NCBI GenBank assembly: GCA_001316125.1
Contig: BBCS01000005.1
Coordinates: 62,001 to 126,000, forward strand
Source: Vulcanisaeta distributa JCM 11213
GTDB taxonomy: Archaea; Thermoproteota; Thermoprotei; Thermoproteales; Thermocladiaceae
Direction: 5' to 3'
Length of the DNA: 64,000 nt
Made by a program: the position numbers and the translations under genes. Below, piece after piece: positions 1 to 8,686 of the stretch. The notes below the pieces were generated by a model. That model was given only the letters and a program-made list of their open reading frames with translations, had not been told where the DNA came from and did not search any database. Position 1 is the stretch's first letter, and each line of letters opens with the position of its first letter.

Positions 1-2
1 GG

Positions 3-83
3 CTTCCTTACGAGGACCCAGACGAGAAGACTAAGGAATTCATTAGAAGTTCATTAATTTCACTCGGTCTCATTAAGCAATAA
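3..83 (+). CDS. C-terminal end of an unidentified protein (5' part outside window)
   Basis: Only the last 26 codons are inside the window, ending in TAA at 81-83. The visible tail is hydrophilic and then helical (LPYEDPDEKTKEF, then RSSLISLGLIKQ). It stops one base before the convergent oxidoreductase gene, so no spacer separates the two ends. The fragment is too short to assign a family, and the frame is inferred only from its being open up to this stop. Confidence 0.45.
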   Translation, partial: LPYEDPDEKTKEFIRSSLISLGLIKQ

Positions 84-1979
84 TTAGTGGGTTAGTCCAA
101 GGCCTGCGTCAAGCGTTTCCTTAAACCTCCTCCACCAATTAATGTAGTCCTCATAATCCTCAAACCTCCACTCCTTAGAACCAACCTCCCTAGCCATTGT
201 TGAGACCACGTCCCTAGCCCTCTCGCTTTCCCATGGCTTGGGCTCCGCATTGGCCTTCATGGAATACTCAACTATCTCCCTATAGATGTCCTTATTGGGC
301 GGCATACCCGTTACCTCGAGGTATAGCTTATCAAGGACGGGCTCAGCCACCCCCCCCTATGGAATCTGCAAAGCCCTGCATCATCAATTAATGCCTCGGC
401 AATGGCCCTACTAAGCGATGACTTTGCGAAGTCCTCAGGACCCATGAAGGTTGGTGTGTAATTCGTCCAGTACCTGCCAAGTACGTACATCGGGGGGGCG
501 ACCATGCCAGGGGGGGCCCAGTATAGGTTTGGTGTTATGTAGCCGTCGTTCCCATAGCTACGTAAACAACCAAATCCTTAAAGGACTTACCAACCCTTAA
601 GACCCTGTCATGAAACATCTCATCAAGCTTCCTCGCGGCGACCCTAATCCCGTTCTCAGCAATTATCTTAAGCACCTCACTGGATTTCTCAACGAAGCCC
701 CTAATAACCTCCTTAGCCAGCCTCGCATTCCTCCCTGAGTCAACTTCTGGGTTAAACCTCATTGGATCAAACACAGGCTTATCACTAAGTCCAACCTCCT
801 CAGGCCTCAGTAAGCCATGATCAATCGCATCAAAGACCCAGGCAACCACATGCCCCATTTCAATCGCATCCAAGCCGTACTGATCGATTAAGTCAACGAG
901 CGGCACAGCCTCCTCAAATACGTAATTACCGATGAATGGGCCCATGGCGTGGAATGGCTCATAATCCACCTTCTTACCATGCCAAACCTTCTTACAAACA
1001 ACGGAGCAACCAAAATCACCACAGTTATACCAGCTCTTACTCTTAACAAAGACCTCGTCATTAAAGGGCTTCCAGAAAAGCCTCAGTATTGCCTCCACGT
1101 GTTGAATCCTCACCTCCCTGGCAGGTATATGGATTTATAGCCAAAGAGCGGCAATAACTCGCGGTAATGCGGGTAGTTAACGCCGAAGGTACCTCCAGTA
1201 CCCATGCTCGGATCAAACCTATACTTAATGGTCTTCTCATCCATAACCTGCCTAAAGGGCTTCTTGAAGGACTCAATCATTACCTTATTAATGAACTCCA
1301 TGTCATTGACCTTAGCGTACCTAGCCTTATACGTGCCGCCAGCCACAATACCAACTACGTTATGACCCATGGCGAGGGCTGTGCCGGGGGGGCCACCCCT
1401 AGCAGCGAAGTCCTCAGCGCCAGGTCTAAACTCACCCTTCACTGGGTTAATATCGATGGACACCAACGCGCCGTTATACGTGCTTAGTGCGGCGGGTCCC
1501 ACAACCACGGCCCTAGCATTATACTTAACGAAGAAGTCCCTATACGTGTCGAGTAAGTACTTCGTGAAGGCGTAGGCGCCGTGGTAATTACCATAATTAA
1601 AGACTGGGTCTATAATCTTCAATTCAACGCCATCACTTGACAAGAAGATCACTGTCGGCCTCCTCGCCCTACCCGTTATCACCACCGCGTCCATGCCCGC
1701 CCCCCCCATGAACTTATACGCCGCACCTCCCAGGGCGGCTACGTGAATCGTCTTCGTCATTGGGCTCTTAAATACTGCTATTAATCTATGGAAACCAGGC
1801 ATTTTACCACCAACGAACGGGCCCATACCAATTACAAACGGCACGCTTGGGTCAAGTGGATCTAGGCCCCAGGTCCTCGCCTCATTATGTATCCTGACGC
1901 CTAATGTAACCGGCCCTTGCGCGGCCGCGTCCTCAATCCTCCAGGAATTCGCATTAAGGTCTAGTCTAAGTATTTTCAC
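84..1979 (-). CDS. Aldehyde:ferredoxin oxidoreductase family (tungstopterin) enzyme, frameshifted
   Basis: This is a member of the AOR family, cytoplasmic tungsten-bispterin iron-sulfur enzymes that oxidise aldehydes to acids with ferredoxin as acceptor. The N-terminal domain starts at MKILRLDLN (1979) and contains the pterin-binding AARGGPPGT segment (family form GGPGT). The middle part carries a Cys cluster CGDFGCSVVC, and the C-terminal part has the family LCRF cysteine. The Cys spacing C-x4-C-x3-C differs from the usual C-x2-C-x3-C, so the substrate class is uncertain. The reading frame breaks near 1110-1140, near 548 (a G4 read as G3) and at a run of eight C near 350; joining the three frames gives one AOR-length protein of about 630 residues. 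I treat the breaks as consensus errors. A second, more canonical AOR lies at 45286-47149. Confidence 0.8.
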
Positions 1980-2110
1980 GTGTATTGCGCTTCTAAACCT
2001 AATAATAGGCTTTCTTGAGTAATCTGTGAATAGGTAATACCTACTTAGTATGGGTATTCAGAGAAATACTTATTAACCCATTACACCCAGTTATACTCAG
2101 TAGACCCAGC

Positions 2111-2497
2111 ATGAGGATCAAGGAATTGATTAGGGACGGTGTTATATCCTGTAGATCCACTGACCCAATTACCTGTGCCGTCGCGAAAATGTACATGCAT
2201 AATGTTGGTAGTGTTCTCGTAATTGATGAGGATGAGAAACCGGTCGGGATATTTACTGAGAGAGACCTGGTTAGGGTTGTGGCTGAGGGCGTAAGCCTTG
2301 ACACGCCGTTAATGAAGGTTATGAGCAGGAAACTAATAACCGCGAATACGTCGGAATCCGTGATATCAGCCGCCATGAAGATGATTGAGAATAACATAAG
2401 GCATTTACCAGTCGTTGAGGAGGGTAGGGCTGTCGGTATGGTGAGCATTAGGGACTTGGTAAGGGCGTTAATGGCGCAGGAACTATCCTACCCATGA
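2111..2497 (+). CDS. Tandem CBS-domain protein
   Basis: A 128-residue protein made of almost nothing but two CBS motifs, at roughly residues 10-60 and 70-125. Typical segments are the GIFTERDLVR and GMVSIRDLVR endings of each repeat. Paired CBS domains form a Bateman module that usually binds adenine nucleotides and reports energy state. No catalytic domain is attached, so this is a stand-alone sensor whose partner cannot be told from the sequence. The ATG at 2111 directly follows CCCAGC with no clear Shine-Dalgarno. The gene is convergent with the small winged-helix gene at 2629-2814, and an inverted repeat lies between the two ends. Confidence 0.85.
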   Translation: MRIKELIRDGVISCRSTDPITCAVAKMYMHNVGSVLVIDEDEKPVGIFTERDLVRVVAEGVSLDTPLMKVMSRKLITANTSESVISAAMKMIENNIRHLPVVEEGRAVGMVSIRDLVRALMAQELSYP

Positions 2498-2541
2498 GTT
2501 GATTACCTAATCAATTAAAAACCGCCTCATTTAAGTAGTCA

Positions 2542-2572
2542 ATGAATCCTCACATTAGGCTAGAGGATTCAT
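2542..2572. repeat. 10-bp inverted repeat between convergent genes
   Basis: ATGAATCCTC at 2542-2551 is the exact reverse complement of GAGGATTCAT at 2563-2572, with an 11-base loop (ACATTAGGCTA). It lies in the 131-base gap between the 3' ends of the CBS gene and the winged-helix gene. It could be a bidirectional transcript end or mRNA-protecting hairpin, or an operator. Archaeal termination normally depends on T-tracts rather than hairpins, so the role is open. Confidence 0.5.
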
Positions 2573-2628
2573 ATTAAGGAAAAGGCACGTAATTTTAAGT
2601 AAGGAAGACTCAATCACGACGCACCGTA

Positions 2629-2814
2629 TTACGCAGCCTTATACTTCCCATCCGTCTTTACTACCTTCCCATCCTTTATCAGTCTCGTGAGCTGAGCCTT
2701 AACCACGTTAACCCTCTCCTCACCAACAGCCTTAGCAATCTCCTCAGCCGTGAACTCCTTACCCTTATTGCTCGTGAGATAATCAAGTATCTTCTTCTTT
2801 ATTCCCTCGACCAT
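2629..2814 (-). CDS. Small winged-helix DNA-binding protein
   Basis: A 61-residue basic protein that is essentially one winged helix-turn-helix. It has helix 1 (IKKKILDYLTSNKG), a turn with EEIAKAVGEERV, a recognition helix (VVKAQLTRLIKDG) and a short wing (KVVKTDGKYKAA). This size and layout fits the minimal crenarchaeal wHTH proteins that act as transcription or chromatin factors, but the target is unknown. A TATA-like CTTTATAAC lies about 30 bases upstream on the minus strand (about 2840-2848), so the message is probably leaderless or nearly so. The 287 bases upstream to the next gene are AT-rich and show no gene. Confidence 0.75.
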   Translation of the reverse strand: MVEGIKKKILDYLTSNKGKEFTAEEIAKAVGEERVNVVKAQLTRLIKDGKVVKTDGKYKAA

Positions 2815-3101
2815 ACAATGTAAATACTACTTCTTTAGGTTATAAAGATATTGCCTTTATATTTGTGAAGTATCAACCGTAATTTGCCGGGACAATTAAT
2901 GATATAATTAAATACACGAACATTGCTAATTCCCGATTTACTCCCTGAGTAAAATCCTTAGTTCTCCATAATTTCAGCACCTAATTTATTGTTAATTTTA
3001 TGAGAATATACATTATTATTCACCTGTAGAAAGAGTTTCTAATTTTTAAATTACCGTGGGCAACAACCTATTATACCAGTTCCTGCATTACCCTCTTAGT
3101 A

Positions 3102-4130
3102 ATGAATAGGTTTAGGGCGTATTATGATGATGGAGTTGTGATTGAGTATGGGAATAATCGTTTCATAATCGACCCAGTGAGGAAGCCCGGTAGATCCTTC
3201 AATGCCGTATTAATAACCCATGGTCATAGGGATCACGTAAATCCAAGGGCTCTTCGTAATGCCTCAACCATAATAATGAGTAGTGAGACCGCAGCCATAA
3301 TTAGGGCGCGTGATGGTGATTACCTAAGGCATGTCGCAGTTAGTCCAGGGTCAAGGCTCATCATTAATGACGTACTCATTGAATCCTTCAATGCTGGTCA
3401 TGTAGTTGGCAGTCTATCCTACGTACTTGACTTTGGGGGGGACCTAAGGGTTGGTGTTACGGGGGGGGACTTTAACGTGGAACCATCAATACTACTTGAC
3501 GGCGCCAAGGGACTTAATGCCGATGTATTGATAATGGAGGCCACGTATGGCGACCCGGACTACGTATTTCCAAGTAGGCATGAAATTTATAATGAGTTAA
3601 GGGCCATTGTCGAGGATGGCGTTAGGGACGGCATTACGGTATTCATGGGCCAACCGCTCGGTCGTGGTCAAGAACTCACGGCATTGCTCAAGGACTACCC
3701 AATCTATGTGGAGCCCAGTGTTAAGGTGATTAATAATGCCCTGGGCCTGAGGCATGGTGACGTGACTGGCGGTTTACCGCCTGCTGGTTCTGTGTTTATT
3801 ACGGGTGTTCCTAGGGATATTACGCGGTTCATTAAGGTCTTAAGGAGTAGGTATGGGAGTGCCAGGATTACTGCGTTGAGCGGTATGTATGCCAAGCAAT
3901 CAAGGGCAGCCCGATTAAGGCAGCTTGGCGTGAATGCAATACCACTTAGTAGTCATGCAGACTTTCCGGGGGGGCTTGTGGACTTCGTACTAAGTAGCGG
4001 GGGGGCTAAGTTTGTGTATACTGTTTATGGAAATGCCGTAAGGTTCGCGAAGTACCTAAGGAATGAATTGAATATTATGGCTAGACCACTGCCCAATCAC
4101 AGTCAATTAACCATGGATTACTTCCTATGA
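3102..4130 (+). CDS. Metallo-beta-lactamase/beta-CASP-type exonuclease-like protein
   Basis: A 342-residue protein of the mRNA-processing branch of the MBL fold. The metal-binding motif THGHRDHV is near residue 40. The second and third histidine or acid ligands lie in FNAGHVVGS and the DFN segment, and a late SSHADF sits near residue 285. Related proteins are RNA or DNA exonucleases. The segment that is TGDFN in the family reads TGGDFN here because of a run of eight G at 3461-3468; DFGGDLRV just before it also carries an extra Gly from G7 at 3435-3441. Two further G7 runs lie near 3968 and 3999. The frame is intact. The next gene starts a few bases downstream, suggesting co-transcription. Confidence 0.8.
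   Translation: MNRFRAYYDDGVVIEYGNNRFIIDPVRKPGRSFNAVLITHGHRDHVNPRALRNASTIIMSSETAAIIRARDGDYLRHVAVSPGSRLIINDVLIESFNAGHVVGSLSYVLDFGGDLRVGVTGGDFNVEPSILLDGAKGLNADVLIMEATYGDPDYVFPSRHEIYNELRAIVEDGVRDGITVFMGQPLGRGQELTALLKDYPIYVEPSVKVINNALGLRHGDVTGGLPPAGSVFITGVPRDITRFIKVLRSRYGSARITALSGMYAKQSRAARLRQLGVNAIPLSSHADFPGGLVDFVLSSGGAKFVYTVYGNAVRFAKYLRNELNIMARPLPNHSQLTMDYFL
3461..3468 (+). repeat. G8 tract inside the conserved TGDFN motif
   Basis: This is a representative of the more than 110 G7/G8 or C7/C8 tracts in the window. ACG GGG GGG GAC encodes Thr-Gly-Gly-Asp, where the MBL nuclease family has Thr-Gly-Asp. Removing exactly three G restores the family motif. Confidence 0.8.
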
Positions 4131-4170
4131 CATTATAATGCTTAAATTAGTGAAATGGCGTAGCGCATTA

Positions 4171-4992
4171 ATGGGGCCCATAATAACGTTACTCACGGAC
4201 TTCGGTTACGAATCCTACTTCGTACCATCAATGAAGGGCGTAATACTTAGCCTAAACCCGAATGCCGTAATAATCGACATAACCCACGCAATACCGCAAT
4301 TCAATGTGCATAAGGCGGCCTTCACACTGTGGGCCTCGTATAAGTACTTCCCCCCCAGGGGAACAATACATGTGGTTGTTGTTGACCCGGGGGGGGTTGG
4401 TACGTCGAGGAGGGCCATAGCCGTTAAAACGAGGAATTACTACTTCGTTGGGCCTGACAATGGTGTGTTGATGATGGCCGCCGAGGATGACGGTATAGTT
4501 GAGATCAGGGCAATCGAGAATAGGGAGTTCATGAGACCTGTGGTATCGAGTACATTCCACGGTCGCGACGTGTTCGCGCCCGTAGCCGCGTACTTAAGCC
4601 TTGGTCTTGACATATCACTACTGGGGGGGCCTAGGGTTACGGACCCAGTCAAGCTTCAGGGCATTACGAATAGGGTCTCCAGGGGGGGCTTTGCTAATTC
4701 AGCCATTATCTACATTGATCACTTCGGTAATGCATACACGGGCATTAGGGAGGGTGAGCTTAAGATTCTTGGTCTTGAGTATGGAGATGAGTTACGTGTT
4801 GTAATACCGAGGAAGAATGTCGATCTGAGGGTTAGGTTCCTAAGGAGTTATGGTTATACCAATGCAGGTGAGGCGTTAGCGCTCATTAATAGTGAGGGCT
4901 TCCTCGAATTATCAATAAACAGGGGGGGTAGCTTTGCGCAGAGGTTTGGTGTTGAGGAGGGTGATGAGGTCGAGATCTCCGTTATTAAGTGA
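4171..4992 (+). CDS. SAM hydroxide adenosyltransferase (DUF62/fluorinase family)
   Basis: The family splits S-adenosylmethionine with water to adenosine and methionine. Recognised by ITLLTDFGYESYFVPSMKG near the N-terminus, DITHAIPQFNVHKAAF, YFPPRGTIHVVVVDPGG and the FVGPDNGVL motif. The core family motif is DPGVG; here it reads DPGGVG, owing to G8 at 4389-4396. YFP-x-GTIH also has an extra Pro from C7 near 4350-4356. I chose ATG 4171 because family members begin a few residues before ITLLTDFG; an in-frame upstream start at 4138 would add 11 residues. The frame is complete and the length is normal (about 270 residues). The gene follows the MBL nuclease gene closely. Confidence 0.9.
   Translation: MGPIITLLTDFGYESYFVPSMKGVILSLNPNAVIIDITHAIPQFNVHKAAFTLWASYKYFPPRGTIHVVVVDPGGVGTSRRAIAVKTRNYYFVGPDNGVLMMAAEDDGIVEIRAIENREFMRPVVSSTFHGRDVFAPVAAYLSLGLDISLLGGPRVTDPVKLQGITNRVSRGGFANSAIIYIDHFGNAYTGIREGELKILGLEYGDELRVVIPRKNVDLRVRFLRSYGYTNAGEALALINSEGFLELSINRGGSFAQRFGVEEGDEVEISVIK
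4389..4396 (+). repeat. G8 tract inside the DPGVG motif
   Basis: CCG GGG GGG GTT encodes Pro-Gly-Gly-Val, where SAM hydroxide adenosyltransferases have Pro-Gly-Val. This is a second clear case in which a three-G insertion falls in a near-invariant motif without breaking the frame. Confidence 0.8.
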
Positions 4993-5553
4993 GTATATTA
5001 CTTGATGCATAATTAAGGAGTTCCCTGAAGTTCCTCGTTAATGTTACATCATCAATTATGTATTGCCTGGGCACCTTACTATTGATTATCTTAACGCCCT
5101 CCATCTCCAATAATTTAAATTTAACATTAATATCACCTACCGAGTAACCACCCAATGAACCATCGCTCTTAATAACTCTATGGCATGGGACGATCACGGG
5201 GGGGAGCCTATTGGCGCTGGCTAATTTGCCAATGGCTCTGGGACTGGTATTCAGTAACTTGGCTAGTTGGGCGTAGGTGGCGACCCTACCCTTGGTATTG
5301 AGAGCATGGCCACCTGGGCCAAACCAAGCAGGCCTGGGCTCAACTCTAAGTACTTGATTATCTCCCGTGGCTCCACAAACCCCCCCATTATGTACTTAAG
5401 CAATACCTCGCTAACATGGCCTACGGCGCTTTCCCGAATTCCATCAACCCCCCCAACCCTAACCTTAACCTCCCGAATTTTATCACCATAAATACACACC
5501 TCCAGGGCGCCAACATCCTTAAGAAGCAATGTTATGCAACGCATTTGATTCAA
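4985..5553 (-). CDS. ogt: Methylated-DNA--[protein]-cysteine S-methyltransferase, frameshifted
   Basis: A suicide repair protein that transfers the alkyl group from O6-alkylguanine to its own cysteine. The active-site motif appears as VIVPCHRVIKSDGSLGGYS in the downstream part. The upstream part ends in LGLAQVAMLSIPRG, which continues in another frame as RVATYAQLAKLLNTSPRAIG, the usual helix-turn-helix DNA-binding segment. The break is at 5286-5288, where a G4 is apparently read as G3. Restoring it gives one protein of about 190 residues. The LPPVIVPCHR segment has a C7 run in coding sense (forward G7 near 5198) and one more Pro than the usual NPxPVIVPCHR. The last bases overlap the end of the convergent DUF62 gene. 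Confidence 0.88.
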
Positions 5554-5588
5554 TTATTTAGGAGACCTTAAAAACCCTGTTCCGAGAT

Positions 5589-5876
5589 GTGACTGTGGTT
5601 GTTAAGGTTAAGTTAGTCGGTGTTTTGAGGGCATTATCCCTCGGTAAGGAATACGTAGAGCTTAATGGAGTTACCACGGTAAGGGATGTCATTAATGGGC
5701 TTAGGTCAGTAAATGAGAAGTTATTTAAGAGGGTTTTTGACCCGTCGAGGGGTGTGTTGGCGCCTGATATTTATGTTGCCGTTAATGATGTCGACATAAG
5801 ATTGCTCAAGGGGCTCGATACGCCGGTTAAGGATGGCGATGAAGTTTTAATACTAGCCTACATCCACGGTGGTTAG
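5589..5876 (+). CDS. MoaD/ThiS-like ubiquitin-fold sulfur carrier
   Basis: A 95-residue beta-grasp protein ending in HGG, the C-terminal Gly-Gly that is adenylated and thiocarboxylated in MoaD, ThiS and SAMP proteins. Other signs are KVKLVGVLRALSLGKEYVEL at the N-terminus and VKDGDEVLILAYIHGG at the end. It could serve molybdopterin/tungstopterin synthesis, fitting the two AOR enzymes in the window, or tRNA thiolation, for which a TtuA-like enzyme lies at 57.5-58.5 kb. It is followed after 5 bases by the Cgi121-like gene. Confidence 0.85.
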   Translation: MTVVVKVKLVGVLRALSLGKEYVELNGVTTVRDVINGLRSVNEKLFKRVFDPSRGVLAPDIYVAVNDVDIRLLKGLDTPVKDGDEVLILAYIHGG

Positions 5877-5881
5877 CGGTA

Positions 5882-6411
5882 ATGAATTACCTAATTAGGT
5901 TGAGTAGTGATATTGGTGAATTGAGGATTTGGATTGCCACGGTAATACTAACGAGGCCCATTAACGATGATATACTAAGTAAGGTTAAATCGACTGCAAG
6001 TGAATGTCCTAATTCATTAATAACGATCGTGCCAGCCAATAAAGTGCTAAGTCCATGGCACATGATATATCCCGCATACCTAAGTCTCAGGGATTCCCTA
6101 AGGGGGGCTTTTCGAGGTTTAGGGATCCTGGACTCGGGGGGGCATTAACCTACATGGCCGGCACTACACAGTTAAAGAAGGGGGGGTTAAGCATTATGAA
6201 TCCTGTTGGTAATGCTCAATTATCAATCATTATAATGGGCGTGAACGACTGTGTGCGTGAGTTAGTGAGTAGGGTGGTTGATGTACTTAGGGATTTCATG
6301 GAGGATTTAGTGATTGGTGTTGGTTGTCATAGAGCTTACGATGGACTGTTTAGGTCTATTGATGACTTTATGACTGCATTAATTGGTAAGTACATTAGTG
6401 AGTTCACGTGA
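5882..6411 (+). CDS. Probable KEOPS subunit Cgi121-like protein, frameshifted
   Basis: Cgi121 is the regulatory subunit of KEOPS, which makes N6-threonylcarbamoyladenosine at tRNA position 37. The decisive segment is YMAGTTQLKKG followed by an NAQLSIIIMG strand, matching the AGTTQI motif and the neighbouring strand of the family. The N-terminal part is open from 5882, and the frame breaks at the run of seven G at 6135-6141, where a Ser-Gly-Ala reading needs five (or eight) G. A second G7 at 6180-6186 adds one Gly in frame. The restored length is about 175 residues. The C-terminal helical tail after residue 115 is less well explained by the family. Confidence 0.6.
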
Positions 6412-6472
6412 TTGCGGCAATTCTTGCAGTTAATAATTTATAATTCCAGTGGGGGGGTTCGGGGGGGAGTTA

Positions 6473-7687
6473 ATGGATAGGCTATTCTACACTGCGAGGG
6501 ATGAGGAGATAATCAATGGTGAGGCCACGGACATATACTTCATGAGGACAGTTGAGGTTCTTAAGGCAGCGGGCCTAGATAAGGTTAGGGTTAGGGCTGA
6601 GTTTCACGTGGTTAACCTACCGAGGAATTACAAGTGGGCCGTGTTTGCCGGTTTAAAGGAGGTCGTTAATATCGCAGCGACTAAGGAGTTGCCGATAACC
6701 ATATACGCGATGCCCGAGGGCACGCTGTTCAGGGCTAACGAGCCTATAATGGTTGTTGAGGGTAATTACGTGGACTTCGCAGTCTATGAAACAACATTCC
6801 TGGGAATACTTAGGCATTATAGTTCAGTGGCCAGTAAGGCTGCTAGGATTAAGAAGTTGGCTGGCGATAAGTCATGCATATTCTTCGGCGCCAGGGTTGT
6901 GCACCCAGCAATACAGCCAATGGTTGATAGGGCATCCTACATAGGTGGTTGTGATGGTGTCGCAGGTGTGATAGGGGGGGCTAGGCTAATAGGCATTAGG
7001 CCAAGTGGTACAATGCCCCATGCATTAATGATCGTGTTTAGGCACGCGACTGGTGACCACACGCTTGCCTGGGCCTGGTTTGATAAGGTAATGCCTAGTG
7101 ACGTGCCGAGGATAGTGCTCGTGGATACGTTCTTCGATGAGCGTGAGGAGTCTATGATTGCAGCTAAATTACTTGGGGATAGGCTATACGGTGTTAGGTT
7201 AGATACACCAAGCAGTAGGCGTGGTAATATGGAGGCCATCGCCCGTGAGGTTAGGTGGACCCTGGACCTGGCTGGTTATAGGAATGTGAAGATCCTCATT
7301 AGTGGTGGTGTTGATGAGGATGATGTGGTTAAACTCAGGGATGTTGCTGACATGTTTGGTGTTGGCACATCAATAGCCTTCCCACCCAGTGTTGATATTA
7401 GTATGGACATTGTGGAGGCTTATGACGAGAAGAGTGGGCGTTGGGTACCGATAACGAAGCGCGGCAAGCTACCCGGCTTTAAGCAGGTTTATAGGTGCAG
7501 GGGGGGTACTCTAGATGACCAGGTGGTTCCGTGGGGGGGCGTAGAACCAACGCCATGCTCAGACGGCTCTAAGCCCGTGCCTTTACTCAGGAAGTTTGTT
7601 GATAATGGGAGGGCCGTCGAGCCAATACCCAGTGATCAGGAGATTAGGAGTTATGTACTTGAGCAGTTGAAGTACGCTGAGATCTAA
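6473..7687 (+). CDS. Nicotinate phosphoribosyltransferase family protein
   Basis: This family joins nicotinate (or nicotinamide) to PRPP in NAD salvage. Supporting segments are the [12 protein letters not shown]-terminus, [14 protein letters not shown] (family F-G-x-R-x-x-H/P), the SGTMPHALM phosphoribosyl-binding motif and [12 protein letters not shown] near residue 275, with [16 protein letters not shown] after it. The C-terminal region has several cysteines (YRCRGG, TPCSDG). I prefer ATG 6473, preceded by GGAGTTA, over GTG 6449, which would add an octapeptide encoded by two G7 runs. Length is about 404 residues, normal for archaeal members. There are extra Gly-Gly pairs at 6974-6980, 7501-7507 and near 7534. 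Confidence 0.85.
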   Translation: MDRLFYTARDEEIINGEATDIYFMRTVEVLKAAGLDKVRVRAEFHVVNLPRNYKWAVFAGLKEVVNIAATKELPITIYAMPEGTLFRANEPIMVVEGNYVDFAVYETTFLGILRHYSSVASKAARIKKLAGDKSCIFFGARVVHPAIQPMVDRASYIGGCDGVAGVIGGARLIGIRPSGTMPHALMIVFRHATGDHTLAWAWFDKVMPSDVPRIVLVDTFFDEREESMIAAKLLGDRLYGVRLDTPSSRRGNMEAIAREVRWTLDLAGYRNVKILISGGVDEDDVVKLRDVADMFGVGTSIAFPPSVDISMDIVEAYDEKSGRWVPITKRGKLPGFKQVYRCRGGTLDDQVVPWGGVEPTPCSDGSKPVPLLRKFVDNGRAVEPIPSDQEIRSYVLEQLKYAEI

Positions 7688-7801
7688 TTATTAGCATGTA
7701 TTTAGAAATTGAAAATAAATATTGATGCAGGGAATAGCGAGACAATTCGTGTGCTAAAGAAAGGGTTATTTTCTATTTTAAGGGGGGAATTATTATTAAG
7801 C

Positions 7802-7894
7802 TTACAATTCCTCCTCCCATTCCTCCTCAAATTCCTCCCACTCTTCCTCCTCCTCGCCTTCCCACTCTTCCTCTTCCATGACTAGTTTGTTCAT
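7802..7894 (-). CDS. 30-residue Glu/Trp-rich mini-protein
   Basis: The minus strand encodes a 30-residue peptide from ATG at 7894. It begins MNKLVMEEEE and then repeats blocks of Glu spaced by Trp or Phe (EGEEEEEWEEF, then EEEWEEEL). Eighteen of 30 residues are Glu, with Trp at 11, 19 and 26 and Phe at 22, so residues 19, 22 and 26 would share one helix face. Two TATA-like boxes (CTTTTAAG at 7911-7918 and CTTTTTAAG at 7923-7931, minus-strand sense) lie 20-33 bases ahead of the start, as in leaderless archaeal genes. An internal ATG (7879) would give 25 residues. No family is recognised. The gene fills most of the otherwise empty 7688-8078 gap, whose remainder holds only AT-rich sequence and a TATA-like box (TTTATAAAAGG) before the next gene. 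Confidence 0.5.
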   Translation of the reverse strand: MNKLVMEEEEWEGEEEEEWEEFEEEWEEEL

Positions 7895-7910
7895 GCTCGA
7901 TCATTGATGA

Positions 7911-7918
7911 CTTAAAAG
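7911..7918 (-). promoter_or_regulatory. TATA-like box for the Glu/Trp mini-protein
   Basis: CTTTTAAG in minus-strand sense, centred about 20 bases before the ATG at 7894. A second copy, CTTTTTAAG, is at 7923-7931, about 33 bases before it. This fits leaderless transcription, but the assignment rests on position and composition only. Confidence 0.35.
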
Positions 7919-8078
7919 AATTCTTAAAAAGCATTACCTACCTGCCTAACTCATCTATTTGTTAATTACATTTATTATTACTCCGCCTGTATTGCCATGC
8001 CCGTAACCAACCTTTACCGCAATCCTTAGTATTTTTCATGAGGTAGGTGTGGTTTATAAAAGGTTAAGGTAATGAGTA

Positions 8079-8633
8079 GTGGGGTTTAATGTGGATTTCA
8101 ATTTAGTCGTGTCCACAGGGAGGAGATTAGAGGGTAGGTGTGCTGATGAGCTTAAATACGTAGGTGACCTGGTCGGTATGATGATTGCCCAGACATCATT
8201 CACGGGATTTGATGGGTTGATAACGGGTTATGTTGATGGAGACCCTGTGGAATTCACCAGGAGGTTAAAAGAGCTCGTTAGTAGTGGTCGTTATGTACCT
8301 CGCTTTGTGCTTAAGGTTGTGCCTATAATGAGGACTGTGAAGACTGACATTGAGGAAATTAGTAAGGCCGCGATTGAGTTGGCGAGTAGGTATTTGAGCC
8401 CTAACGAGACCTATAAGGTTGAGGTTAGGAAGAGGGGGGGTGTTGACCTGGATAGGATGGATGTGATTAATTCAATAGCGTCTAAGATAAGTAATAAGGT
8501 TAAGCTTGAGAATCCAGATAAGGTTATTCAAGTGGAGATCTTCCCATCGAGGACTGGGATAAGCATTATTAGGGAGGATGACATCTTCTCGCTCATGAAG
8601 GTCAATGTAAATACTCAACAAGGTAATGCGTAA
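8079..8633 (+). CDS. THUMP-domain RNA-binding protein (Tan1-like)
   Basis: A 184-residue protein whose C-terminal half matches the THUMP pattern of Tan1-like proteins: YKVEVRKRGGVDLDRMDVIN, IASKISNKVKLENPDKVIQVEI, then a GISIIREDDIFSLMK ending. THUMP domains bind tRNA; Tan1 helps Kre33/TmcA-type acetylation of tRNA. No catalytic domain is present. The GTG at 8079 is the only clean start in this frame, but ATG 8072, one frame off across a G4, would give MSSGFNVDF with a one-base correction. A TATA-like TTTATAAAAGG lies at about 8053-8063. The R-G-G in the conserved RKRG segment is encoded by G7 near 8436. Confidence 0.7.
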   Translation: MGFNVDFNLVVSTGRRLEGRCADELKYVGDLVGMMIAQTSFTGFDGLITGYVDGDPVEFTRRLKELVSSGRYVPRFVLKVVPIMRTVKTDIEEISKAAIELASRYLSPNETYKVEVRKRGGVDLDRMDVINSIASKISNKVKLENPDKVIQVEIFPSRTGISIIREDDIFSLMKVNVNTQQGNA

Positions 8634-8686
8634 TTCATTAATCAATTAACCATAATTCTTTAATTACTTCATGGTACCTCAAGTTG

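Noticed and set aside
2815..3101. tRNA or small RNA gene in the AT-rich gap
   Set aside because: No T-loop-like sequence, CCA-proximal stem or box C/D pair could be recognised.
6135..6141. Programmed ribosomal frameshifting on G7 tracts
   Set aside because: Most G7 tracts are read without a shift, and broken genes show both gain and loss of a base, with no common slippery heptamer or downstream structure that I can see.
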